Source: Bacteroidota bacterium
Lineage (GTDB): Bacteria > Bacteroidota > Bacteroidia > Bacteroidales > JAGONC01
Direction of reading: 5' to 3'
NCBI GenBank assembly: GCA_026391695.1
Contig: JAPLDP010000047.1
Coordinates: 1-34,762, forward strand
Length of the DNA stretch: 34,762 nt
A model generated the notes under the pieces. It had not been told where the DNA came from and did no database searches. It saw only the letters and a list, made by a program, of their open reading frames with translations. This document shows, piece after piece, positions 24,623 to 32,157 of this stretch. The position numbers and the translations under genes were made by a program. Positions within the stretch are counted from its first letter, which is position 1. Each line of letters begins with the position of its first letter.

Positions 24623-24842
24623 CAGGTGCGAGCGTTTTGAATATCCAACAGACGAACATTCGAAGTGGCCCGCCCCTGCGCAAGCAGGAGAAGTAGAACT
24701 GGAAGGCGAAGGCGAGGGCGAAATAAATTTTGAAGTCGAATGGTACCTGACATGAGCTCTTAGTGCTGATTGCAAACTAATGAAGTCACATCGACTAATC
24801 GACTAATTTTCAAATTATCTAATTTTCAAATTGTCTAATTTT
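24623..24842. repeat. dispersed composite repeat, copy A
   Basis: It begins with GGTGCGAGCGTTTTGAATAT, continues into a GAAGGCGAAGGCGA stretch and TTTTGAAG, and after about 50 bp ends in CGACTAATCGACTAATTTTC and further CTAATTTTCAAATT steps. The same modules in the same order lie at 26484-26662. It is AT-rich and has no gene. The rest of the 510-bp gap to 25120 contains only a weak promoter (TACCTTTA, 25076). Confidence 0.6.
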
Positions 24843-25119
24843 TTTCCAGTCCGGATAGGGGCGACCTTTTGGTGGAAAAGGTTTTCAAAAATCTTTTTCA
24901 ATAAATCCCACTTCCACAGCTATTATTAGCAGATCCTGCAAATACGGCTCCGTGTTCTTGTAGCATTCCTGAGCTATTAATAAAATCACAACACGTATAG
25001 CATCTAACCGCAGAATTTACAATCATTCAATACCTAAGCCGCAAAAACCGCCATCCGAAACCGGTATATCCTGCTTACCTTTATCCGCATAATCAACTAT
25101 AACCTAAACACATAATATT

Positions 25120-25677
25120 ATGAAAACTCTAAATCTAATCGCATTAATGGTCTTGTGTTTTCTAAGTTCCTTAAATGCACAGGATACTATTCAAAAAATC
25201 AAAATCTACAGGACCTGGGTCTCTTCGTATAATGAACTATTTATAACAAAGGGCGTTTTGTACGAAATTAAAGATTCTTCAATATCACTTTCGAATTCTC
25301 TGGTAAAACAGGATTATTCTTCTGGAAAATTTGAGATTTCAAATTTTCAAATAAATAATATTGAGACAATCAAAACCAGAAGAAACGGCAATATTGGAAT
25401 AGGAATTTTTCTTGGGGCACTTACAGGATTTGCTATCGGTGGGTTGATTGGATTTATATCAGGAGATGATCCAAAAGAGAACTTTATGGGGTATACTTAT
25501 AGTTGGTTTACGGCTGAAGAAAAAGCTCTGATGTATGGTATCCCACTTGCAATTGGCGGAGCTGGTATAGGTGCTTTGATTGGGTCAATCAAAGTAAAAA
25601 TTCCTATAAATGGGAGTTTTGATGATTATAATAGAAACAAAGACAAACTGAGAAAATATTCCATAAAGAAAAATTAG
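25120..25677 (+). CDS. exported protein with two glycine-rich membrane hairpins, function unknown
   Basis: This 185-residue protein has a signal peptide (about 1-20, ending LNAQD), then a beta-rich stretch of about 70 residues. Two glycine-rich hydrophobic segments follow: GIGIFLGALTGFAIGGLIGF (about 91-110) and IGGAGIGALIGS (about 147-158). Such GxxxG repeats are typical of glycine-zipper membrane proteins. I do not recognise a named family. The next gene, of similar type, starts 33 bp later, suggesting an operon of envelope proteins. Confidence 0.6.
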   Translation: MKTLNLIALMVLCFLSSLNAQDTIQKIKIYRTWVSSYNELFITKGVLYEIKDSSISLSNSLVKQDYSSGKFEISNFQINNIETIKTRRNGNIGIGIFLGALTGFAIGGLIGFISGDDPKENFMGYTYSWFTAEEKALMYGIPLAIGGAGIGALIGSIKVKIPINGSFDDYNRNKDKLRKYSIKKN

Positions 25678-25710
25678 AGCTTTCATCAGAAAAAATCAAA
25701 TAAACAAACC

Positions 25711-26472
25711 ATGAAAAAGATTATTACTATTTTTCGGCCATGCATTTTCGTGCTCGCTTTAATACCGGGAATATCCCTGAATGTATCCGGACAGAGTCAG
25801 ATGAGTGGAATGGTTTCATTGATACCACAAGATGGATTTATCATTTTAAATACAGGAGACACTATACCCGGAAAGATTGCCTATTCTAAGCTCACAGAAA
25901 ATTTTATGTCCCGGATCAAGTTTTTTGGACCAGACGGGGTAAAAACCCTTTATAATGCTGGTGAAATTTCAGGACTCGGAATAGAATGGAACTGGTACAA
26001 TTATGATGATGATTCTCAATCATTAATCCCGACTTCTCATTTCTGGGATATTTATGAATGCAGGCCCTCCCCCAAAAAAGGGATTATGGTATTCATGAAC
26101 AGATTTTCGGGAGGCAAGATCAATGTATTCCAAAACCGCAGCAGTCTGATTCATTCAAATGCAAGGATCGAAACAAGCTCAAAAATTGATGGAATATCAT
26201 TCCACTATTCGTCGGATGAAGGATTAGTTATTGGGCCATCTTACAAAGTAACAACCAGATATATTGAGTCGAGGAGCTGGTATTCAAGTTACTATGTGGA
26301 AAAGGAGGGAGTGGGATTTATAAAGGTTGACAAAGGCAACTTTGAATTGCTTTGGCCTGCCCTGTTCGGCGATTGCCTTGGTATCACTGAGGAAATCGAT
26401 AAGAATCCCGACCTTAAAAAATTCAAGAATTTCCTCCTGGTTATCGAAGTATATAACCAGATCTGTAAATGA
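25711..26472 (+). CDS. exported protein of unknown function
   Basis: This 253-residue protein has an N-terminal signal peptide (about 1-27, ending VSGQSQ). The rest is soluble and beta-rich, with frequent aromatic residues and a GFIILNTGDTIPGKIAYSK segment of a type seen in small Bacteroidota exported proteins. No catalytic motif is visible. It lies 33 bp after the glycine-zipper gene, so the two are probably transcribed together. Both may act in the envelope; the role is unknown. Confidence 0.6.
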   Translation: MKKIITIFRPCIFVLALIPGISLNVSGQSQMSGMVSLIPQDGFIILNTGDTIPGKIAYSKLTENFMSRIKFFGPDGVKTLYNAGEISGLGIEWNWYNYDDDSQSLIPTSHFWDIYECRPSPKKGIMVFMNRFSGGKINVFQNRSSLIHSNARIETSSKIDGISFHYSSDEGLVIGPSYKVTTRYIESRSWYSSYYVEKEGVGFIKVDKGNFELLWPALFGDCLGITEEIDKNPDLKKFKNFLLVIEVYNQICK

Positions 26473-26483
26473 TCATTATCTGT

Positions 26484-26662
26484 CAGGTGCGAGCGTTTTG
26501 AATATCGAATATCGAGCATTCGAGGTAGAAGGCGAAGTGTAAGGCGAAGTAGAAGGCGAATTGATTTTTGAAGCTAAGGACACATGAGAGAGTATCTGGA
26601 GCAAGCCGCTATCTCTTACAGCCAAATTGACTAATCGACTAATTGACTAATTTTCAAATTAT
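26484..26662. repeat. dispersed composite repeat, copy B
   Basis: This repeats the modules of copy A (24623): GGTGCGAGCGTTTTGAATAT, then GAAGGCGAAG steps, then TTTTTGAAG, and finally GACTAATCGACTAATTGACT with an ATTTTCAAATTAT end. It fills the gap between the convergent exported-protein gene and lpxD and touches the end of lpxD. Confidence 0.6.
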
Positions 26663-27681
26663 TCCTTTCTTTCTTTCTCCAATTTATCTATGCGTTCAAC
26701 TATTGCCGGAAAGTTCCGGAAACATGCGACCGATCTTCTGAACTTATGGACCTCCATTGCAGGCGATCCGAGATAGGTCAGCCCGGGTTTAGTCAGGCTT
26801 CCTGATACACCGGTTGCGCCACCTATCATGGTACCATCGGCAATGGTGAGATGCGGGGCAATGGCGACATGCCCGCTGATCAGGCAGTTTTTGCCCACCT
26901 TACATGACCCGGCGATCCCTGTTGCAGCAGCAATATAGGTATTCTCTCCTATCTCACAATTGTGGGCAATGTGGATCAGGTTATCAAATTTCACCCCCTT
27001 ACGAATAATGGTGGAACCCAAAGTTGCCCTGTCGATGGCACAGTTGGCGCCCATCTCCACGTCATCCTCGATGATCACATTTCCAATCTGTGGTATTTTT
27101 TTATCTCCTTCATTTTGTGGTGCAAACCTGAATCCATCACTTCCAATGACCACACCCGCGTGAAAAATGCAGTTCTTCCCGATGATGTTATCGGAATAGA
27201 TTTTCACGCCGGGAAACAGAATCGTGTTTTCACCCACGGTTGTATTGTCGCCGATGTAAACCTGCGGATGAATTTTTACATTATTTCCGATGACGGTGTT
27301 TTCGCCGATATAGGCAAATTCACCCACATATAAATTATCGCCCAGATTGGCAGTTTCAGCTATATAACATTGTTTTGAAATGCCTGTCTTGTTGTTTTTT
27401 ATTTTGTTATAGAGTCCCAATAGCTTGCCAAAAGCGACTTCCGCACTTTCAACCCTGATGAGTGTACTCGTTATGGGATGTTCAGGAACGAATGAGCTAT
27501 TGACAATGACAATGGAGGCGCCTGTTTTGTAGATGTATTGCGTATAAAGCGGATTCGAAAGGAAAGAGATGGAACCGGGTTCTCCCTCCTCTATTTTCGA
27601 TACTTTATGAATGCTAACATCCGGATTGCCTTCCACAATCCCATTGATCAGTTCTGCGATCTGCTTAGCGGTAAAATTCAT
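26659..27681 (-). CDS. lpxD: UDP-3-O-acylglucosamine N-acyltransferase LpxD
   Basis: LpxD adds the N-linked 3-hydroxyacyl chain to UDP-3-O-acylglucosamine, an early step of lipid A synthesis in the cytoplasm. The 340-residue protein has the expected N-terminal uridine-binding domain (about 1-100) and a left-handed beta-helix built from hexapeptide repeats such as [12 protein letters not shown] and IGDNTT (about 105-310). The catalytic His is H240 in [10 protein letters not shown], and the C-terminal helix follows. The length matches the enzyme. No other lipid A gene lies next to it, although lpxA/lpxC/lpxB often cluster in other bacteria. Bacteroidota often carry more than one LpxD-like gene, so this could be the second copy. 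Confidence 0.93.
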   Translation of the reverse strand: MNFTAKQIAELINGIVEGNPDVSIHKVSKIEEGEPGSISFLSNPLYTQYIYKTGASIVIVNSSFVPEHPITSTLIRVESAEVAFGKLLGLYNKIKNNKTGISKQCYIAETANLGDNLYVGEFAYIGENTVIGNNVKIHPQVYIGDNTTVGENTILFPGVKIYSDNIIGKNCIFHAGVVIGSDGFRFAPQNEGDKKIPQIGNVIIEDDVEMGANCAIDRATLGSTIIRKGVKFDNLIHIAHNCEIGENTYIAAATGIAGSCKVGKNCLISGHVAIAPHLTIADGTMIGGATGVSGSLTKPGLTYLGSPAMEVHKFRRSVACFRNFPAIVERIDKLEKERKE

Positions 27682-27730
27682 GAATTAAGGATTAAATTAT
27701 TAATAAGACTAGTGATTTCAATATGTCAGT

Positions 27731-27738
27731 CAAAACTA
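27731..27738 (-). promoter_or_regulatory. -7 element of lpxD
   Basis: Minus-strand TAGTTTTG fits TAnnTTTG. No good -33 box is seen at the right distance, but the repeat at 27751 lies where it would be. Confidence 0.4.
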
Positions 27739-27750
27739 CGCAATATTTTA

Positions 27751-27800
27751 TTGTCTTGTCTAAAATCGGGTTACACCCACATCGAACATCGGCGATCGTC
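27751..27800. repeat. upstream repeat shared with the ABC transporter gene
   Basis: TTGTCTTGTCT, then GGGTTACAC and TCGAACATCGG occur here and at 34532-34591 with the same order and spacing. Each copy is directly upstream of a minus-strand gene. It may be a shared regulatory segment or a dispersed repeat. Confidence 0.5.
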
Positions 27801-27971
27801 TATCGTCCAATCTCCTCCTCCCAGCCCCCTATGGAAGATATTCAATAGAAAAATTGCAGGGCAATATAAATGAGAGCATGTCGGGGCGATACATCTTTTT
27901 GATAGTGGATTTTTCAGGTCTCAAAAAAGAATGAGATCGTTATTATGCGGGCTTTATTGATGATTAATTTT

Positions 27972-28005
27972 CTTCTTTTTTTGTCTGCTAAACAAAAAAG
28001 AGAAG
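27972..28005 (-). terminator. A/T-rich hairpin downstream of the FISUMP gene
   Basis: CTTCTTTTTTTGT (27972-27984) nearly pairs with AACAAAAAAGAGAAG (27991-28005). It lies about 120 bp after the minus-strand FISUMP gene and is a plausible transcript end. The rest of the 440-bp gap shows no gene. Confidence 0.35.
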
Positions 28006-28124
28006 CAAAGAACCGAGCGAACCGAGCTCACGAATACCCTATTATTCAAGCAAATACATGAGTAAAAATCGAGAATGGCCTTCCCGGCGACCTAAATCCG
28101 GCTCAAGGACTGAAGGAAATGACA

Positions 28125-29459
28125 TTAATTATCCTTAAGACACCTTACCATATAAGCAGCCGGTGCAACGTTATAACCATGGTACATATCGGGACCATAG
28201 TAAAATATACCTCTTAATATGGGATATATATTGTCGTACGTTGAGGAAGTCCAGTATTTAGTTGTCTGAAAAAGATCAACAAACGACATTTCTCCTGACC
28301 AATAGCCACCTGGAAGGCTTGTAAATCCAAAGAGGTCAGTCCCGTTTTGACCATTAAACCAGCCGGTCAATGATTTCAGGTTTTTCCCACAATCAAATCC
28401 ACGCCAACCCAAAATATCCCAAACAGGATCACCTGCGCCATAATAACTATCTGCGAAACCTTCTAATACTTTCCAATCCGCATCTGTGGGGATGTGCCAG
28501 CCTGCCGGACAGATACCCTGTATCCCACCAGTGGTGGTATATTGCATAACTTCATCCCACCTATATAAACCACCATATATATCACAATTATCCTGATTAT
28601 TGCCGTAACAATACTTTTCAATGACGCCATTATTTTCCATCGTTTCATTATCAGGTATCATAATCCCTACATTCAGGTTTTCTTTCATCCAACATTGGCT
28701 AAAAATCTGTACGGTATTGTATACCTGGTCCTCATAAGTAATTGCCGGCAAACCCGGACAAGGTACATGGGTGGCAAATTGAAAAATATAAGTCACATCG
28801 GACAAGGGGCTGGCAGCCATCCCCGACTCCAGGGTTCCGGTATAACCCATCATCAATAACTGATCACCAATAGAGTACATAAACTTTTTTACTTCCAGTT
28901 GGGATCTCAAAATTACCGGAGCTCCTTCTAATCCTCCATATTCTAATTTACAGCTATTTCGCAGGCTAAAGTTAAGATTTACAATAGGTATGCCGATGGT
29001 AATGGAGTTCCAGACGGCCGAAAAGATATATATTTCCTCTCTCCCTGTGAAAAATATGACTTTATGATGACCTGCACAAAATTTTTGCTTCATTGTAGCT
29101 AATGTCCTTCCAAATATATCTGTAATATAAAGCTCCACCAGGCCTTCATCAGGTACATAAATCATTAGTGAAGTTTGACCATCGGCAGGATTCGGAAAGT
29201 TCCGGAACACTTTGAAATGGGTGTTTGTGAACATATTTTTTTCATCCACGGCATTAGCACCTAGTACTAACACTGTATCAGGCCAATAAAGCATAGTATC
29301 GCAGCTTTGGGTTAAATTTTCGATATAAATACTGTCTAATCGGATATATTCACTATTCATGGAAGCAGTGAAAGTCAATTCGATTGCTGATGACTGAGAG
29401 AACAAAATCTTTGGGATGGAAATGGCTATAAAAATAAGTGAGAAAAATATTTTTTTCAT
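28125..29459 (-). CDS. exported FISUMP-domain protein with an internal sorting-type domain
   Basis: This 444-residue secreted protein uses the ATG at 29459: only that start gives an N-terminal signal peptide (MKKIFFSLIFIAISIPKI...). Around residues 75-155 there is a beta-sandwich like a type-A C-terminal sorting signal (FRNFPNPADGQTSLMIYVPDEG...DIFGRTLA). The C-terminal half is a FISUMP domain (Fibrobacter paralogous): QCWMKENLNVG, CYGNNQDNCDIYGGLYRWDEVM, ICPAGWHIPTDADWKVLE, LPGGYWSG and YWTSSTYD. FISUMP proteins are surface-exposed and of unknown function. A sorting signal is normally terminal, so its internal position here is odd. Confidence 0.8.
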   Translation of the reverse strand: MKKIFFSLIFIAISIPKILFSQSSAIELTFTASMNSEYIRLDSIYIENLTQSCDTMLYWPDTVLVLGANAVDEKNMFTNTHFKVFRNFPNPADGQTSLMIYVPDEGLVELYITDIFGRTLATMKQKFCAGHHKVIFFTGREEIYIFSAVWNSITIGIPIVNLNFSLRNSCKLEYGGLEGAPVILRSQLEVKKFMYSIGDQLLMMGYTGTLESGMAASPLSDVTYIFQFATHVPCPGLPAITYEDQVYNTVQIFSQCWMKENLNVGIMIPDNETMENNGVIEKYCYGNNQDNCDIYGGLYRWDEVMQYTTTGGIQGICPAGWHIPTDADWKVLEGFADSYYGAGDPVWDILGWRGFDCGKNLKSLTGWFNGQNGTDLFGFTSLPGGYWSGEMSFVDLFQTTKYWTSSTYDNIYPILRGIFYYGPDMYHGYNVAPAAYMVRCLKDN

Positions 29460-29609
29460 ATTACATCGTTTTACGAAAACTATGTTGCAATATACAATAA
29501 ATACTTCTTTATGGAACAGAAATGGGTAACTTATATTTTGAGATCTGAGTTCCCGAAGGAGACAGGGTTCCATATTTTTAGAAGTTGTGTTTGAATATTA
29601 AGCCCACTA

Positions 29610-29743
29610 CGAAAAGTAATCGTTTTGGACTAAAGTCCGGTAACTAACTGGTTATCAATTACCCTGGCCTTAAGGCCAGGGTAATGCAAATTGATGGTAT
29701 ATAGGGCTTTAGCTCAATATTGGTTTTTGATAACCACTTTTCG
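29610..29743. repeat. nested palindromic element
   Basis: At the centre is the perfect 28-bp palindrome ATTACCCTGGCCTT with its complement (29658-29685). Outside it, GGTTATCAA (29650-29658) pairs with TTGATAACC (29727-29735), and CGAAAAGT (29610-29617) pairs with ACTTTTCG (29736-29743). On the right the two outer arms are adjacent. On the left they are separated by 32 bp containing GGACTAAAGTCC, as if another palindrome had been inserted. The rest of the gap to 30061 is T/G-rich, with repeated TTTGGAATTT-like steps. Confidence 0.6.
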
Positions 29744-30012
29744 GAGAGGATTCAATTTTTAATAGTTTGGGTTTTGGGTATTGTGATTTATTTAGTATTT
29801 AGTGTCTGAAATTTGGAATTTATTTGGTATTTGGTGCTTGTGGTTTGGATTTTTAGGTTTATGTCGTCGCTGGCGGTTTTGTTCAGAAAAGAAAGCCTGA
29901 TCTATTCAAACCTTTGCCCTGAAAAAGACTTTCTTGTTACTTTTAGTCGCAAAAAAGTAAATGAAAAATACGTGTTCTACTGGGGAATAAATATGGCCCA
30001 TTAACGAAAATA

Positions 30013-30043
30013 TTGATTTATCAGAAGAAAAATCTTAATTTTG
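30013..30043 (+). promoter_or_regulatory. promoter of the MNT/HEPN pair
   Basis: TAATTTTG (30036-30043) fits TAnnTTTG, with TTG at 30013-30015, 20 bp upstream. The MNT ATG follows 17 bp after. Confidence 0.55.
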
Positions 30044-30060
30044 TTTAAAAGAATTAGCCA

Positions 30061-30405
30061 ATGAATTTTCGATCAGACATTTCTGATAAAATTAAAGAAG
30101 TTGTCCAACGAATTGATCCTGAATCGGATATAATAATCTTTGGATCAAAAGCCCGTGGGGATTCCAATATGCATTCTGATTGGGATGTGTTAATATTATT
30201 GCAAACGAATGAAGTTCCGTTTTCACTGGAAAAGGAAATAATTGATAGTTTATATGAAATCGAATTAGAGACCGGAATGATCATATCCCCTCTTATTTAT
30301 TCAAAATCAGACTGGTATAGTAATTACAAAATCACACCATTGTTTGTGAATATAACCAGGGAAGGCATTGTTGAGCATGACAAAACCAGACAGGGAATTT
30401 ATTGA
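30061..30405 (+). CDS. minimal nucleotidyltransferase (MNT) antitoxin of an MNT/HEPN pair
   Basis: This 114-residue protein shows the nucleotidyltransferase core: G28-S29 in FGSKARGDSN and the metal-binding acids D40 and D42 in SDWDVLILL, followed by a short helical tail. MNT partners in MNT/HEPN systems AMPylate the HEPN toxin and thereby inactivate it. The gene overlaps the HEPN frame by 29 bp, a sign of translational coupling. Its size and order fit the two-gene module. Its own active-site residues are intact, so the antitoxin may persist although its partner is interrupted. Confidence 0.87.
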   Translation: MNFRSDISDKIKEVVQRIDPESDIIIFGSKARGDSNMHSDWDVLILLQTNEVPFSLEKEIIDSLYEIELETGMIISPLIYSKSDWYSNYKITPLFVNITREGIVEHDKTRQGIY

Positions 30406-30769
30406 TTACAGGTTAACACGAGCTGAGTAAACCCTTGAAGATGCCAGAATTCTGGCCAGGGAGGAAAGATGGGACTCAGCTATAAACCGGCTTTATTATG
30501 CTTCATTTTATGCAGTTATTGCCTTGCTGAATAAGAACAGTATTGACGCCCATACACACAATGGTGTTAAAAGTGCTTTAAATAAGCATTTTATTAATAC
30601 AGGGATATTACCAAAAGAACTTGGTAAGATATATTCTCAATTATTTACATGGAGGCAAAAAGCTGATTATGATGATATTTTTGATTTTAACAGGGAAAGG
30701 GTTTTGCCTTACCTGGATCTGGTTGAAGATTTTATCAATACAATTAAGCAAGTTATTGACGAGAATTAA
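30377..30769 (+). pseudogene. HEPN-domain toxin gene with an early stop codon
   Basis: From ATG 30377 the frame reads MTKPDREFIDYRLTRAE, then TAA at 30428-30430. It then continues uninterrupted as a typical HEPN protein to 30769: TLEDARILAREERWDSAINR, LYYASFYAVIALL and a C-terminal helix (130 codons in total). HEPN proteins are the RNase toxins of MNT/HEPN pairs. The stop is at codon 18 and a single-base change (for example AAA, CAA or GAA to TAA) would explain it. No ATG restart lies between the stop and the core; a TTG at 30524 would give 81 residues without the front helices. It may be a true inactivation, a sequencing error or, less likely, read-through. Confidence 0.8.
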
Positions 30770-30771
30770 TA

Positions 30772-30793
30772 CCACCTGGTGCCTATCAGGTGG
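30772..30793 (+). terminator. hairpin after the HEPN gene
   Basis: CCACCTG (30772-30778) pairs with CAGGTGG (30787-30793) around an 8-nt loop directly after the HEPN stop. A T-run is not adjacent, so efficiency is unclear. Confidence 0.4.
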
Positions 30794-30896
30794 GTCAGGT
30801 TATAACGACCTATTTTGCCTTCCTTAAAACATTAAAATATATTCTTGAAGTCTATTTCAGGATAAATTCCAACAGATTAACATTCAAATTCCAAAC

Positions 30897-30983
30897 AAAT
30901 TCCAAATCACAAAAGTCAAATTTCAAACAATTGAAAATTGAATGTTGAATTGTTTGGATTAGGATTTTTAGGATTTGGAATTT
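30897..30983. repeat. inverted-repeat-rich low-complexity segment
   Basis: AAATTCCAAATC (30897-30908) pairs with GATTTGGAATTT (30972-30983), and nested within it CAAACAATT (30924-30932) pairs with AATTGTTTG (30948-30956). The same TTTGGATTTTTAGG words appear near 29850. Confidence 0.5.
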
Positions 30984-31000
30984 ATTCGGATTCTTGAAAA

Positions 31001-31035
31001 GAACGAAGAGCGAAGAGCGAGATGCGAAGAGCGAA
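31001..31035. repeat. GCGAAGA tandem repeats
   Basis: GAACGAAGAGCGAAGAGCGA, followed by GATGCGAAGAGCGA, forms short imperfect tandem repeats that abut an AGCTAATTGGCTAATG segment like those in the composite repeats at 24791 and 26628. Confidence 0.5.
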
Positions 31036-31074
31036 TAGCTAATTGGCTAATGCCGACTGCCGACCGACGACCAT

Positions 31075-32157
31075 TTACTCCCCTTTCATCCTCAGCACAA
31101 GGATATTTTTTCCGTTCCCGTAATTATAGACAACGCTTTCGCAGCGGGCTTTGATCATCTTTAATCCGATGTCGTCTTCGAGCACGCCTTCTTCCAGAGG
31201 GTTTACGGGTGCTCCGGTGCTTTCGCATACCAGTTCGAGAGTGCCGTCTTTTTCGGAATAAAAGAGTCTCAGGTTTATATCGGAGAAATCAGATTGCAGG
31301 CACAGCACCTCTTCGGCTATATGCAGGACATACTCCTTTCCCTTTTTCGACAGCATGTGCTTATCGCAGAACGCTTCCATCTCGGCCTGAAGGGCATAGA
31401 GGTCGTAGTCGCGGCTTGTAATATGGTAATGAAAGCTACGGATTCGGTGGATGAAGGCCTTTGTCTTCTCTCTCTGAGGATTCTCGAATATCTGCTGCGG
31501 AGGTCCTTCTTCATAGATCAACCCTTCATCCATATAAAAGACACGGTTCGAGATGTTGCGTGCAAATTCCATCTCATGTGTCACGATCACCATGGTGATG
31601 CCCTCTTTTGCCAGGCGGCGTATGACAGCCAGCACCTCGCTGACCATTGTCGGATCAAGGGCAGATGTCGGTTCGTCAAAAAGCAGGATTTCAGGTTCCA
31701 TCGCCATGCATCGTGCAATGGCGACACGTTGTTTCTGTCCGCCTGATAGCTCGTCAGGGAAGCTGTTGGCTTTTTCGGCCAGCCCTACAATTTTCAGGAG
31801 TTCCATCGCTTTTTTATTCGCTTCAGTTTTTCTCTTGCCCAGTAATTTAACCGGACCGATGGTCAGGTTTTCCATGACGGAGAGATGGGCGTAAAGGTTG
31901 AACGATTGAAAGACCATTCCCATCTTCTGACGGATTTTCGGGACGTCTGTTTTTTTATCGAGCAATGGAACATCATCGATAAAGATGCTGCCGCCTGTTG
32001 GCGTTTCCAGCAGGTTAAGGCAGCGCAGGAAGGTACTTTTGCCGGTGCCCGACGGACCTATTATTGAGACGATCTCGCCATGCCGGATGTCGGTGTTAAT
32101 GTCTTTAAGGACGACAAGTTCGCCAAAATGTTTTGAAAGATGTCTGACCCTGATCAT
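31075..32157 (-). CDS. GlnQ-type amino-acid ABC ATPase with a C-terminal RsbW-like domain
   Basis: Residues 1-240 are a typical polar amino-acid transporter ATPase: Walker [10 protein letters not shown] (34-42), Q-loop ([13 protein letters not shown]), signature [16 protein letters not shown] and Walker [14 protein letters not shown]. Instead of ending there, about 110 more residues follow. That part reads as a degenerate GHKL/RsbW-type ATP-binding fold: [13 protein letters not shown], a strand pair, GAPVNPL, then the near-invariant C-terminal pattern [27 protein letters not shown]. The N-box Asn seems lost. Standard GlnQ is about 240 residues, so this is a real fusion. It overlaps its permease gene by 4 nt (ATGA). 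The tail may sense something or may bind a regulator; neither is shown. Confidence 0.82.
   Translation of the reverse strand: MIRVRHLSKHFGELVVLKDINTDIRHGEIVSIIGPSGTGKSTFLRCLNLLETPTGGSIFIDDVPLLDKKTDVPKIRQKMGMVFQSFNLYAHLSVMENLTIGPVKLLGKRKTEANKKAMELLKIVGLAEKANSFPDELSGGQKQRVAIARCMAMEPEILLFDEPTSALDPTMVSEVLAVIRRLAKEGITMVIVTHEMEFARNISNRVFYMDEGLIYEEGPPQQIFENPQREKTKAFIHRIRSFHYHITSRDYDLYALQAEMEAFCDKHMLSKKGKEYVLHIAEEVLCLQSDFSDINLRLFYSEKDGTLELVCESTGAPVNPLEEGVLEDDIGLKMIKARCESVVYNYGNGKNILVLRMKGE

Noticed and set aside
29813-30004. 63-codon frame upstream of the MNT gene
   Set aside because: It lies in repetitive TTTGG-rich DNA and the MNT promoter follows only about 10 bp after its stop; it has no family pattern.
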